54,869 nucleotides of DNA from assembly GCF_026391055.1 (NCBI RefSeq), contig NZ_JAPLET010000028.1, positions 1 through 54,869 on the forward strand. The letters run 5' to 3'. The translations under genes were made by a program, and so were the position numbers. Shown piece after piece: positions 43,720 through 52,616 of the stretch. Positions within the stretch are counted from its first letter, which is position 1. Each line of letters opens with the position of its first letter. The DNA is from Spirosoma sp. Its GTDB lineage: Bacteria > Bacteroidota > Bacteroidia > Cytophagales > Spirosomataceae. The notes under the pieces were generated by a model. The model worked only from the letters and a program-made list of their open reading frames with translations. It did not search any database and was not told the DNA's origin.

Positions 43720-44313
43720 ATGATTTGGTACGAAGACGAGATACGACAGCTCGAAACTAAACTAAGTAACCTACCCACGCCTACGAACAAAGTCGTTTTT
43801 TATGGTAGTTCATCCATTCGGCTCTGGACTACACTCGCGCAGGATTTTCCTCAGTTAGATACCTTGAATTTAGGTTTTGGTGGCTCTACGTTAGCTGCCT
43901 GCGCCTGGTTTTTTGAACGACTGGTTGTGCCGACAGCACCCAAATCGTTGGTTTTCTATGCCGGCGACAATGACCTCGGCGATGGTCGTCATCCCGAAGA
44001 AGTGTATCTGTTCTTTTCGGCTTTTGCAGAGCAGATGAAGCGTTTGCTGCCGGGCGTGCCCATGGCTTTTCTATCAATTAAGCTTAGTCCGGCCCGCTGG
44101 AACATTGCCGATCAGATACGAAGGACGAACAAATTAATCCAGCAGGAGTTAGAAAAAACACCTGATTGGCAATATGTTGATATGACAACGCCTTTGCTAG
44201 GGAGCAATGGTAGACCCCGTTCAGAATTTTTTGAATCGGATGGTCTTCACCTGACTCCTGCCGGTTATCGAACCTGGCAAGAAGCATTGCAACAACAGTG
44301 CCGGATTTTTTAA
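43720..44313 (+). CDS. SGNH/GDSL-family hydrolase
   Basis: 197 residues. Block I is FYGSSSIRLW with the catalytic Ser at about 29-31; block II Gly is in NLGFGGSTL; block III is FYAGDNDL with the oxyanion Asn; block V is ESDGLHLTPAGY with the catalytic Asp and His near the C-terminus. No signal peptide, so probably cytoplasmic esterase activity on an unknown ester. It starts 6 bp after metX and is most likely co-transcribed with it, which is odd for a methionine operon; a housekeeping role on acetylated by-products is speculation. Confidence 0.85.
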   Translation: MIWYEDEIRQLETKLSNLPTPTNKVVFYGSSSIRLWTTLAQDFPQLDTLNLGFGGSTLAACAWFFERLVVPTAPKSLVFYAGDNDLGDGRHPEEVYLFFSAFAEQMKRLLPGVPMAFLSIKLSPARWNIADQIRRTNKLIQQELEKTPDWQYVDMTTPLLGSNGRPRSEFFESDGLHLTPAGYRTWQEALQQQCRIF

Positions 44314-44387
44314 CGATTTGTTTACTCGCCCAATCACCAGGGTTCGGGTTAACTGTTGCAAATTCACAGGTACTTAACGTTACTGTT

Positions 44388-45116
44388 ATGCACCGCGAAT
44401 ATCATAAATGGTTTAGTCCGAATCTAAACCGTGATATGGAGTTGTTGATTTTGGGCCATGCGGGCGCGCGGGTGCTGGTATTTCCAACCCGTCGCGGCCG
44501 TTTTTATGAGTATGAATCCTTCGGCCTTGCGGATACCTTGGCCGAAAAAATTGACAACGGCTGGCTGCAACTGTACTGCGTAGACAGTGTTGATCATGAA
44601 AGTGTCTATAACCGGTTGGCTCATCCCCACGACCGCATCCGGCGGCACAACCAGTATGAACAGTATATTATCAACGAGGTACTGCCGCTATCCCGCCTGA
44701 AGAATCCGCAGCCGTTCATGATCTCGCACGGTTGTAGCCTCGGTGCCTACCATGCCCTGAATATTGCCTTTCGGCATCCGCACTGGTTTGGGAAGGTAGT
44801 TGCTTTTAGCGGGAGGTACAACCTATCGGAGCCGGTGGGTGAGTTTCGCGGGTTGTTTGACGACTACTACGACGAGGAAATTTACTTCCACAGCCCCAAT
44901 CATTTTTTGCCCAATCTGGATGATAGCGTCCTGCTCGAATCCCTCCGCCGGCTTCGGATTGTGATGACGATTGGCGCCGAAGATCCGTTTCTGGGCAGTA
45001 ATATTATGCTGAGTTCGGCCCTTCAGGATAAACACATTCCCCATGAACTGTACGTCTGGGATGGGCGGGCGCATCAGGTGAGCGATTGGCAAAAAATGGT
45101 GAAGCTTTATTTGTGA
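44388..45116 (+). CDS. Esterase of the alpha/beta-hydrolase (esterase D/PF00756-like) family
   Basis: 242 residues from the ATG at 44388; a GTG at 44298 would give a 30-residue extension overlapping the previous gene. The nucleophile is in SHGCSLGAYHALNIAFRHP (GxSxG as GCSLG, at about 114-118), followed by FGKVVAFSGRYN, the acid region TIGAEDPFLGSN and the catalytic His in WDGRAHQVSDW. These match cytosolic esterase D-like proteins. Substrate unknown. It lies 74 bp after the SGNH hydrolase, on the same strand, and converges with the lipase-META gene. Confidence 0.78.
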   Translation: MHREYHKWFSPNLNRDMELLILGHAGARVLVFPTRRGRFYEYESFGLADTLAEKIDNGWLQLYCVDSVDHESVYNRLAHPHDRIRRHNQYEQYIINEVLPLSRLKNPQPFMISHGCSLGAYHALNIAFRHPHWFGKVVAFSGRYNLSEPVGEFRGLFDDYYDEEIYFHSPNHFLPNLDDSVLLESLRRLRIVMTIGAEDPFLGSNIMLSSALQDKHIPHELYVWDGRAHQVSDWQKMVKLYL

Positions 45117-45134
45117 ACCTGTTCAGGCTACAAT

Positions 45135-46589
45135 CTACTTTCTGACAAACCGCATTACGGCGATATCGCCCATAATCAGCGTGAGCGTGTTATCATTGAC
45201 GGAATAGCGATTCACGGTTTTTAATACGTTTAAAAACGTTTGTTCGCCGTCGCCGGGACACATCATACGCGTTGTGGCCAGTGGCTGGGCGAAATTGATT
45301 TTCGGACCATCCACAACGAGCTTTCCATTGAACGAATTACAACTGGTAGATCCATTGAGTCGTTGGTTAGCGACATCGAAGGTAATGGATGGCTTCTTCT
45401 CGGGATACAACCCTTCGAACGCTATTCTTGGCCCCGATATATAGGTCAGGTCCCAAGTGCCATCTAAAGATTGATTGGAGCTGGACGACTGCATTTGGCC
45501 AGGCGACATTGAAAGCTTTTCTGTTAGATATAAATAAGGTGGATGAAAGTGATGGACGAAAATCTTCTCCTCGCTGTCTGGGTATTTTTTAAAGTAGGCG
45601 CTATCCGGCAGTAAAACGATGGTCGTTCCGGTTCGGACGTAATCATTGCTGTTATAATAATCCGGTGCTACATAGCCGTTCAGGTTTTTCTGTACGGTTT
45701 TAGACGCCAGTCTGCCCAAAAACTTCTGATAGTTTTGCTGTGCCTTCAGGGCTGGTTTGCTCAGGCTGTTATAAATGTATTTCAGAACGATGCGTTGCGG
45801 GAGCTTCTGTTTCTTTATCATCGCCGGTGCCCCTCTGAACGGATTGGTCGTATTGACATCGTTAATCGTCTGAATGGAAAAAGGCACTTCCGGCACCCAG
45901 TCGGCCGCGTTGACAACGTTGTAGGCCCACCCGTTCTGCGTAGCGGCTTCATACTCATAGGCAAAATACAGATTGCCTGGTTTAGGTCCGGCGCTACAGT
46001 ATGTTTTGAACCGAATGTCGGCCGGTATTTTGCCCTGCTTCTGGAGATTTTTCAGGTAGGCCGTCAGTAGAAACGCAATGCCTCCGCCCTGGCTGTGGCC
46101 CATAATAAGCATGTCCTTGATACCCGACCGGTAACACGAATCAATTTTTGGTAAAATATCCTTCGCCAGAAAAGCCGTACTTACCAGCCAGCCCACATGC
46201 ACAGCGGCCTTTGGGCTGGACGCCAGTTCATACTGGAAGTTTTCTTTATCGCTGATTTGTATTGATCCTTTGGCGGGCACCATGGCCGCATAAAAATTAC
46301 TAAGCCAGCTTACACTGTTTGCTGTTGTACCACGAATACTGAGCACGGCCACGGCTTGCTTGCTGGTCCATAAATCCCACCGATTGTCCAGCCCGACCAC
46401 GGGTGAGCGGTAAGCCAGGTTATACTGCTGCGGAGCCGGAAACGAACTGACATAGGTTGAATCGCCAAATTGGGCCGATACTTTGAGGAGTTCAATGTAC
46501 TCCGCTTTATTAAAACCGGGCTCCAGGGGCTGCCCGAGCAACATGCCGGGTAATACCAGTATGGTGATGATGGTAACAATCTGTTTCAT
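45135..46589 (-). CDS. Secreted class 3 lipase fused to a META domain
   Basis: 484 residues with a signal peptide (about 1-19, ending LLGQ). Residues about 25-260 form a lipase class 3 fold: AVLSIRGTTANS at about 81-92 and the nucleophile elbow IMGHSQGGGIAFLL with Ser166; Asp in NAADWVPEVPF and a His further on would complete the triad. Residues about 384-484 form a META/HslJ-type domain: LDGTWDLTYISG, LNGSTSCNSFNG, a TRMMCPGDGEQTFL segment and ending DIAVMRFVRK. The two Cys (SCNSF and MMCPG) are typical of META domains. The combination is not one commonly described. The gene probably stands alone. Confidence 0.82.
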   Translation of the reverse strand: MKQIVTIITILVLPGMLLGQPLEPGFNKAEYIELLKVSAQFGDSTYVSSFPAPQQYNLAYRSPVVGLDNRWDLWTSKQAVAVLSIRGTTANSVSWLSNFYAAMVPAKGSIQISDKENFQYELASSPKAAVHVGWLVSTAFLAKDILPKIDSCYRSGIKDMLIMGHSQGGGIAFLLTAYLKNLQKQGKIPADIRFKTYCSAGPKPGNLYFAYEYEAATQNGWAYNVVNAADWVPEVPFSIQTINDVNTTNPFRGAPAMIKKQKLPQRIVLKYIYNSLSKPALKAQQNYQKFLGRLASKTVQKNLNGYVAPDYYNSNDYVRTGTTIVLLPDSAYFKKYPDSEEKIFVHHFHPPYLYLTEKLSMSPGQMQSSSSNQSLDGTWDLTYISGPRIAFEGLYPEKKPSITFDVANQRLNGSTSCNSFNGKLVVDGPKINFAQPLATTRMMCPGDGEQTFLNVLKTVNRYSVNDNTLTLIMGDIAVMRFVRK

Positions 46590-46692
46590 GGGTGAGAATG
46601 GTTATGAATTCACCGGTATCTGCACAACATACTTTATACTTAGCTACCACCCTAAACGATGTACTTATTCAGGCAACATAATTATCTACAGT

Positions 46693-46730
46693 AGAGGGGC
46701 AGTTCTGCAGCGGTTGAAAGCTGCCCCTCT
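46693..46730 (-). terminator. Hairpin after the glycosidase gene
   Basis: AGAGGGGCAG (46693-46702) pairs exactly with CTGCCCCTCT (46721-46730), 18-nt loop. It lies 22 bp past the glycosidase stop and before the lipase promoter region. No strong T-tract on the minus strand. Confidence 0.5.
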
Positions 46731-46752
46731 TAACCAATTGTACGTTAAAAAG

Positions 46753-47961
46753 TTAACCTACAAGTAAGCTGGACTCTAGAATTGTTGCCTGCGCCTGACG
46801 CAATGCATTGGCATACGGCTCAACCAATATCCTTCCTGGCGGAGTAGTTGATAAATCGGCGTCCCAAAGACCAGAGCGGTGCCAATAGTCTGTATGGTCC
46901 CAGTCGGGACGGTCGACAATCGGGTACAGGCACACACCCACCAATGGAATCCCGGCCTGCCTGACGGCTGCACATTCCCGACCAATCATTTCGATCCAGA
47001 ATGGGCGGTCAATACCAGGGTGGCTGGTTTCTGTAAGGGCAATGGGACGTTCATAGCGTCGGTAGGCCTTTACAAGCAATTGCCGAAGCGGTACCCAGCG
47101 CGGGTCGGGAATGTCGTCATTCCAGCCCAGAAACGTGCCGGTACCTTCAATCCACTGATTATTGTAGTAATAGTTGAATCCCAGAATATCGACGTAGTCC
47201 GGCGATCCTCCCAATTCAGGTGTTAGTCGGCCTGCCAACATATCGACCGATTGAAACTGGTTCTCATCGGCGATAGCCGCATTGATAATTTGCTCCTGAG
47301 TAGCATTCTGGGGCGGTACCATTTGCACCAGCGGCTCTGTTGTGAGGATACGAATGGTGGGGTCGATCTCGCGCATGGCGGCTACGCCCTCAATGTAGGC
47401 ACGCATCAGACCGACTTTAACTTCCCAGCCCTGTTTAGTGCAGTAAGGCGTTGTACCACAGGCATCTCCACCTAACCAGGACATGAAGCTGACCTCATTA
47501 ATAGGGGTAACAATGAGGGTTTCGTCGGGGTAACGATCACGGTAAAACGTAACAAACGCCCGGCACAAAGCGGCAAACCGACGGGGAAACATGGGGTGTA
47601 AAGGCGTAAGATCGTCTGGATAGCCGAAATGGCACAAGTCCCAAATCTGCTGAATACCCTGCCGATGGCCCTCAGCCAGCATGTCGGCGACAACGGTCCA
47701 GTCATACTGATACGGTCGTTTTTCGACATGGCTCCATTGAATGCCTTCCCGAACAGTACGGATATTAAACGAATGCAGGAAGGCGTAATCTTCGTTGAGT
47801 AATTGCAAATGGCCCGAGGCCCGAAGTAAATCAACGCGGTGGCCGAAGCAGTTTAGTTGATCGCTGCATTCATAACCACCCCACCAAAATGACTGAAACG
47901 GATTTAGAGACGAGGCAACTGTTGAGTCGAGTAGCAAGGATTTAAAAGTTGATGTACTCAA
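46753..47961 (-). CDS. Glycoside hydrolase, GH1-like (beta-glucosidase fold)
   Basis: 402 residues from a TTG at 47961; no in-frame ATG fits. TIM-barrel features of clan GH-A: FWWGGYECSDQ at the start, REGIQWSHVEKRPYQYDW at about 71-88, acid/base Glu156 in VTPINEVSFMSW, and nucleophile Glu311 in IALTETSHPG; the end has GVCLYPIVDRPDWDH. It resembles GH1 members but is shorter than typical 440-480-residue enzymes and has TETSH in place of the canonical TENG, so activity may differ. No signal peptide, hence cytoplasmic. Substrate unknown. Confidence 0.75.
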   Translation of the reverse strand: MSTSTFKSLLLDSTVASSLNPFQSFWWGGYECSDQLNCFGHRVDLLRASGHLQLLNEDYAFLHSFNIRTVREGIQWSHVEKRPYQYDWTVVADMLAEGHRQGIQQIWDLCHFGYPDDLTPLHPMFPRRFAALCRAFVTFYRDRYPDETLIVTPINEVSFMSWLGGDACGTTPYCTKQGWEVKVGLMRAYIEGVAAMREIDPTIRILTTEPLVQMVPPQNATQEQIINAAIADENQFQSVDMLAGRLTPELGGSPDYVDILGFNYYYNNQWIEGTGTFLGWNDDIPDPRWVPLRQLLVKAYRRYERPIALTETSHPGIDRPFWIEMIGRECAAVRQAGIPLVGVCLYPIVDRPDWDHTDYWHRSGLWDADLSTTPPGRILVEPYANALRQAQATILESSLLVG

Positions 47962-48015
47962 AGGTGCGAAAAAAGCGGGCTGACATCAAAAGAGGTGCGT
48001 TTTTCTGAGGGAAAG

Positions 48016-48062
48016 GTCATTATAGTATCGAACTGCTTCTAGCTGTTCGATACTATAATGAC
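48016..48062 (-). terminator. Perfect 18-bp inverted repeat at the nucleosidase gene end
   Basis: 48016-48033 is exactly complementary to 48045-48062 (core CATTATAGTATCGAAC / GTTCGATACTATAATG), with an 11-nt loop. The stop codon of the nucleosidase gene (48053-48055) lies inside the right arm. Only a weak pyrimidine stretch (CCTTTCCCTC) follows on the minus strand. Confidence 0.6.
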
Positions 48063-48874
48063 TTAACAATCGCAATGACGAGTTTGGCAGAATTACGGGC
48101 AGCTGTCGGGTAAAACTTGTCGTAGGCAATGTGCGCTTCGGCATCGGCGCGGTCGCTCAGGCTGCGGATAATGAGGTGAGGTACCTGAATCTGGTAGCAG
48201 ACCTGTGCAATGGCTGCTCCCTCCATCTCGGTGGCGTCGGCTCCGAAGTCGGCTCGCAGGCTGCTCACTTTACTAGGGGAGGCCACAAACACATCGCCCG
48301 TAACAACCGTACCGGTCATCACCTTCACCGGTCGATCCGAAACCCCGCCCGATGCCAGCGGAATACCTTCCAGCGCAACGGTCTTGACAACCCGTTCGGC
48401 CAACCGCATCAGTGTGGTATCGGCAGGGAAAAAGGCCGGATTAAACTGCTTGGTAATCGCGTTCCGCGTCTGCCGGGTCGGCTTGTTTTTGTCCGTGATG
48501 GCCCCGTAATCATGGTGAGCCGTTTGTCCGGCAATCACAATATCACCGGGTTGCAGGTCGGGGTTTGTGCCTCCGGCAATGCCCGTGAAGAGAATACGCT
48601 GTGGTCGAAAGTGATCCAGCATCAGGGCTGTTGTCATGGCCGCATTTACTTTGCCAATGCCCGTTTCGGCCACCACTACCCGCTGATTGCCGATCTTGCC
48701 GGTGGTAAATACAACGCCATCAACGACCACCGTTTTAGGCTTGATCAGGGTCTCTTTGACCAGTGCTACTTCCGCCCCGAATGCTCCCAATAAACCCGTT
48801 ATCGGACGAGGTTTGTAACGTTGGGCAAAAGCGGCTTGTGCAAGAAGGAAAAAGAGTAGAGTTGTTTTTTTCAT
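48053..48874 (-). CDS. Exported MTA/SAH nucleosidase homologue (PNP/UDP phosphorylase family)
   Basis: 273 residues. A clear signal peptide (about 1-18: TLLFFLLAQAAFAQ) precedes an MTAN-like fold: GLLGAFGAEVALVKETL at about 27-43 with the catalytic-acid position, TGIGKVNAAMTTALML at about 71-86, FTGIAGGTNPDLQPGD at about 95-110, TEMEGAAIAQVCYQ with the ribose-binding Glu, and IRSLSDRADAEA with the catalytic Asp. The family cleaves the glycosidic bond of methylthioadenosine or S-adenosylhomocysteine, normally in the cytoplasm. Export to the periplasm suggests scavenging of purines from outside; the AzgA-type permease gene next upstream supports this. Confidence 0.83.
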   Translation of the reverse strand: MKKTTLLFFLLAQAAFAQRYKPRPITGLLGAFGAEVALVKETLIKPKTVVVDGVVFTTGKIGNQRVVVAETGIGKVNAAMTTALMLDHFRPQRILFTGIAGGTNPDLQPGDIVIAGQTAHHDYGAITDKNKPTRQTRNAITKQFNPAFFPADTTLMRLAERVVKTVALEGIPLASGGVSDRPVKVMTGTVVTGDVFVASPSKVSSLRADFGADATEMEGAAIAQVCYQIQVPHLIIRSLSDRADAEAHIAYDKFYPTAARNSAKLVIAIVKSL

Positions 48875-49024
48875 TTCAGGGTAAATGAGGGTGATAACTG
48901 TTTAATGGTTTTTCTGGTGAGGGCTGATTGATTGTGGTATCGGTTTTGAGAGGCCTCGCTGGTGAGGTCATCAGGCCTGACTCAACAGAGTCTCCTTGAC
49001 TCCAGGAAGCCTTACTACATGTTC

Positions 49025-50401
49025 TCAATGACCGCTCGTCAGCGCCAGCACGCAAAAAACATCAACAATCCAGAGACCCAGCGGTACCTCACGGCTTTTG
49101 CCAACGGCGACTTTGATGACTGTCCAAAACAGGAAGCCCCAAATGAGCCCCTGCGTGATGGAATAACTGAACGGAATCAGGACCAGCGCCAGAAAAGCCG
49201 GGAGGGCATCGTCGAGTTGCCCCCACTCAATGCGCGTAATGGGTTTCATCATAAACGCTCCCACCAGCACCAGGGCCGGAGCCGTAGCAATGGCAGGTAT
49301 GATGGATAATAATGGAGACAGAAACAGAAACGGTAGAAAACAGCAACCCGCCACAACGGCTGTCAATCCCGTTCGCCCGCCCTGCGCAATTCCTACTGCC
49401 GACTCGATGTAGGCTGTGCCCGGACTGGTGCCGAATATCCCCGCCAGCGTGGTGGCCACGGCATCGGTCATCAGGGAACGGTTCAGATTACGAGGTTGTC
49501 CGTCTTCGCCCTGCAAGCCACCCGCTTCGGCAACACCCACGAAGGTCGACAGGCTGTCGAACAAATCGGTGAACGCAAAAGCGAAAATAACGGGCCACAG
49601 TGACCACGATAACGAACCCAGCAGGTCCAGTTTGCCTAGAAGCGAGAAGTCGGGCGCGGCCAGAACGCCCTGAAAATTGACCAGCGTTTTCTGCCCGAAA
49701 TTTATGGCCGAGGCATCGCCCCAATACCGTCCAATGGGCCAGGCGGCCAGCGTTGTCAGGATAATGCCGATAATGATGCCGCCCGGCACATCACGTACCA
49801 CCAGCACGCTCATAAGCAGCAGCCCAAAGACAAACGTAAGAATAATAGGGTCGTTGAAATGGGCAATGCTAACCAGTGTAGCCGGATTGGCCACAATGAA
49901 CTTGGCGTTCTCGAAGCCAATGAGCGTAACAAAAAGCCCGATTCCCGCCGAGACCGCATAGCGCAGTGGTTGCGGAATAGCCCGTACAATCGCCGACCGG
50001 ATGTTAAAAATAGAAAGCAGCAGAAAGAGAACGCCCGCCCAGAATACCGCCCCCAGGGCAATTTCGGGCCGGATTCCCATTCCTTTCACGGCTGTAAAGG
50101 TGAAAAACGCGTTCATGCCCATGCCCGGAGCCACCACAATTGGGTTACGGGCGTAAAGGCCCATCATAAGGCTGCAAAAGAACGATAGCAAAACAGTCGC
50201 CGTCAGGATACCACTAAAGGGTAAACCGGCTTGACTCAATATGGCCGGGTTGACCACAATGATGTACATGGTGGCCAAAAAAGAAGAAATGCCGGCTAAT
50301 ACTTCGGTTCGACGGGAAGTAAACGTAGTTGACAATGGGTTGTCGTTTAGGGTTGATGCGCTAACAACCCACAAACTACAACCCGAACGCCATAAACTCA
50401 A
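49025..50401 (-). CDS. Purine permease, AzgA-type (NCS2/xanthine-uracil superfamily)
   Basis: 458 residues if it starts at the TTG at 50401; conservation begins at TSRRTEVLAGISSFLATMYI (about residue 29), so a TTG at 50332 is an alternative. About 12-14 membrane helices. AzgA-type signatures: VVAPGMGMNAFFTF, FVTLIGFENAKFIV, FAFTDLFDSLSTFVGVAEAG and GTSPGTAYIESAVGIAQGGR. It imports adenine, guanine or hypoxanthine by proton symport. The annotated start overlaps the nagB-like stop by 4 bp, and an exported nucleosidase gene follows on the same strand, which fits release and uptake of purine bases. Confidence 0.87.
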   Translation of the reverse strand: MSLWRSGCSLWVVSASTLNDNPLSTTFTSRRTEVLAGISSFLATMYIIVVNPAILSQAGLPFSGILTATVLLSFFCSLMMGLYARNPIVVAPGMGMNAFFTFTAVKGMGIRPEIALGAVFWAGVLFLLLSIFNIRSAIVRAIPQPLRYAVSAGIGLFVTLIGFENAKFIVANPATLVSIAHFNDPIILTFVFGLLLMSVLVVRDVPGGIIIGIILTTLAAWPIGRYWGDASAINFGQKTLVNFQGVLAAPDFSLLGKLDLLGSLSWSLWPVIFAFAFTDLFDSLSTFVGVAEAGGLQGEDGQPRNLNRSLMTDAVATTLAGIFGTSPGTAYIESAVGIAQGGRTGLTAVVAGCCFLPFLFLSPLLSIIPAIATAPALVLVGAFMMKPITRIEWGQLDDALPAFLALVLIPFSYSITQGLIWGFLFWTVIKVAVGKSREVPLGLWIVDVFCVLALTSGH

Positions 50402-51129
50402 GCCGTGGGCAGCAAACTCCCGGCGGCTTCATCGACCCAAACCAGTGCGTTAGGATGCGTTTGCATGATACTGGCAGGCATTTGTTCCGACACCGGGCCA
50501 TGTAGTGCTTCCTGTAATACAGGCGCTTTTTTCTCGCCACTTACTAACAGAATAACTTCTTTCGCTTCGGTCAGATGGCGCAAACCGAGGGTGATGCCCT
50601 GGCTTAGTTCAGTTTGTGTTTCGAAATATTTCTGGCCAACTGTTATTGTGCTTTCAGCTAGGTCGACTACATGACACCCCAGCGTAAACGGCGTTCCCGG
50701 CTCGTTGAGGGCGATATGGCCGTTCATGCCCATGCCCACCAGCAGTACATCCAGACCACCCCGCTCGGCAATAACGGCGTCAATGCGGGCGCATTCGGCA
50801 GCGAGATCACTCGCTTTGGCGTCGAAAACGTGTACCTGGTCCAGCCGAAGGTTGAGCGGGTTGAAGAGGTCCCGGAATACATAATACGAGCAACTACCGA
50901 AGTCGTCCGGCCCAAAACCGACCCATTCGTCAAGCCCTACAAACGTACATTGGCTAATGTCGACGCGGCCTTCTTTCACTAGATCGACAAACCGGTGATA
51001 AGTTTCAATGGGTGTATCGCCCGACGCCAGACAGAGCGTCGCGGTGGGTTTCTGGTTGATAATGGCAGCAAGGTGTTCGGCCGTGTGCTGCGAAAGGGTA
51101 GGGTGGTCGGGAAATTTCTGGATGGTCAT
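50398..51129 (-). CDS. Glucosamine-6-phosphate deaminase-like protein (NagB family)
   Basis: 243 residues. Family motifs: CLASGDTPIETYHRFVDL at about 33-50, FVGLDEWVGFG at about 63-73 with the catalytic Asp, VLLVGMGMNGHIALNEPGTP at about 128-147 and LGLRHLTEAKEVILLVSG at about 181-198. The GMNGHIALNEPG block favours glucosamine-6-phosphate deaminase over 6-phosphogluconolactonase. Reaction: glucosamine-6-phosphate to fructose-6-phosphate plus ammonia in amino-sugar breakdown. It lies 29 bp after the PhoD-type gene and overlaps the permease frame, so the three may share a transcript. Confidence 0.83.
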   Translation of the reverse strand: MTIQKFPDHPTLSQHTAEHLAAIINQKPTATLCLASGDTPIETYHRFVDLVKEGRVDISQCTFVGLDEWVGFGPDDFGSCSYYVFRDLFNPLNLRLDQVHVFDAKASDLAAECARIDAVIAERGGLDVLLVGMGMNGHIALNEPGTPFTLGCHVVDLAESTITVGQKYFETQTELSQGITLGLRHLTEAKEVILLVSGEKKAPVLQEALHGPVSEQMPASIMQTHPNALVWVDEAAGSLLPTA

Positions 51130-51158
51130 GATAGTAGTTTGGCCGGGCTACGTTGTGG

Positions 51159-52574
51159 TTATTTTAATTCGCTTGCCCGCACATCGCGGGTCCAGCGTTC
51201 AGCTCCTTTCTGGTCGTAAACTTTGATGTTCAGCACTCGATCTTTTAAAGGACCGCTGACACTCAGGATGCCAAAGTTGCGGTCGGTTACCAAAGTGCCG
51301 TCTATGTAAGTCGGTAGTTTCAACTCCTCGGCCAGGGGTTTTGCCGGGCCGGAAGTAAGGGGTGAGATGGTCAGGTCGTATAGTGGATAGGTGCCGGGAC
51401 GATCCAGTTTGTGCAGAATGGAATGATGGCGGTCGCCGGTGAGGAACAGCACTCCCGGAATTTTAGCCTCGGTTATGGCTTTGAACAGCCTATCGCGTTC
51501 GGTTCCGTAAATGGCGTAGTTCTCGAAGGATTTTGTGGGATTGACAATCTGCCCACCCGTCACGATAAACTTGAACGTGGCTTTACTGAAGGTCAGCGCA
51601 TCCAGCAGCCATTGAATCTGTTTCTCCGAAAAATACGCTTTGCTAGGGCCATCGGGCATTTTGTCAGGTGCCCGGAAGGTACGGTCGTCGAGCATAAAAA
51701 ACTGGCAGTCGTTCCATTCGAAGGTACCGGCGCAGCTTTCAGGGAAGATGAAATTCGGATTGGCCCAGAAGAGTTTGAAGGCATCGAGGGTTACTTCTTT
51801 GAGCCAGTAGGAGCGATCGGAGTCATCGGGCCCGTAATCATGATCGTCCCAGATGGCGTAATTGTGCGTAGCGGCCAGCAGCGGCTGCATTTCAGGCAAC
51901 GAACGCGTGTGCGTATACCGGCGCAATACCCCGCTTCGACTGTTCCAGTCTACCTCTCGGGTGTACGTATTGTCGCCGGTCCAGAGCATAAAATCGGGTT
52001 TTTGAGCAGCCAGGGCGGTGAAAATCTCGTAGCCCCCACCGTAGGGCGTACCGGGCCGGTCGACATTAGGCTCGTTGACGTAAGTGCAGCTTCCGACGCC
52101 GAAGCGAAACATCGGGGGGTCGGTCCGCCATTGCCACAGGCTTTGGGTTTGGAACTTGGTCGGGTAGGGCAGGCTCACCTTCTGGCCCTCTATTAACACG
52201 TCGTACGCGTACGTCTTTCCGGGGTCCACCTGATCGGCGAGCAGGTGGGCTGTAAAAGCCGTTTGCCGATTGGTGTATACTTCGTTGGTTAAATGCGTTG
52301 TAGTCGATGATGACACCGGAGTGCTCCCCATTGCCGGACTGGCAACTTCGTGATAGCGAATCTGAACACGGGCGGGTTGTTTGGTTTGCACCCAGAGTTT
52401 TACCTCGCGCATCTCGGAATAACCGACCATTGGCCCCGACTGAAGCAGGCCGGTCGCGGTCACCGATTTTTGCTTAGTTCGCCCGGCAGCAACCTGCTTT
52501 TTAGCCGTCGACTGACCAAAAAGAGCAGCGGGTCCAAAAAGGATAAGGACTAAGAGAAACTGAATTTTGTACAT
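51159..52574 (-). CDS. Secreted PhoD-type phosphatase/phosphodiesterase
   Basis: 471 residues from the ATG at 52574, chosen because it gives a clean signal peptide (FLLVLILFGPAALFGQ). An N-terminal fibronectin-like domain (about 45-150) precedes the metallophosphatase domain: GVGSCTYVNEP, LWTGDNTYTREVDW, IWDDHDYGPDDSDRSYW and FLTGDRHHSIL supply the metal-binding Asp, Asn and His set of the PhoD family (Ca/Fe-dependent alkaline phosphatases and phosphodiesterases). It probably releases phosphate from organic esters outside the cytoplasm. It is divergent from lysA, 42 bp between start codons. Confidence 0.87.
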   Translation of the reverse strand: MYKIQFLLVLILFGPAALFGQSTAKKQVAAGRTKQKSVTATGLLQSGPMVGYSEMREVKLWVQTKQPARVQIRYHEVASPAMGSTPVSSSTTTHLTNEVYTNRQTAFTAHLLADQVDPGKTYAYDVLIEGQKVSLPYPTKFQTQSLWQWRTDPPMFRFGVGSCTYVNEPNVDRPGTPYGGGYEIFTALAAQKPDFMLWTGDNTYTREVDWNSRSGVLRRYTHTRSLPEMQPLLAATHNYAIWDDHDYGPDDSDRSYWLKEVTLDAFKLFWANPNFIFPESCAGTFEWNDCQFFMLDDRTFRAPDKMPDGPSKAYFSEKQIQWLLDALTFSKATFKFIVTGGQIVNPTKSFENYAIYGTERDRLFKAITEAKIPGVLFLTGDRHHSILHKLDRPGTYPLYDLTISPLTSGPAKPLAEELKLPTYIDGTLVTDRNFGILSVSGPLKDRVLNIKVYDQKGAERWTRDVRASELK

Positions 52575-52616
52575 GGGGGAAAGATGGCGTAATTTTGCGA
52601 TTCGTTCAACGAAGTC

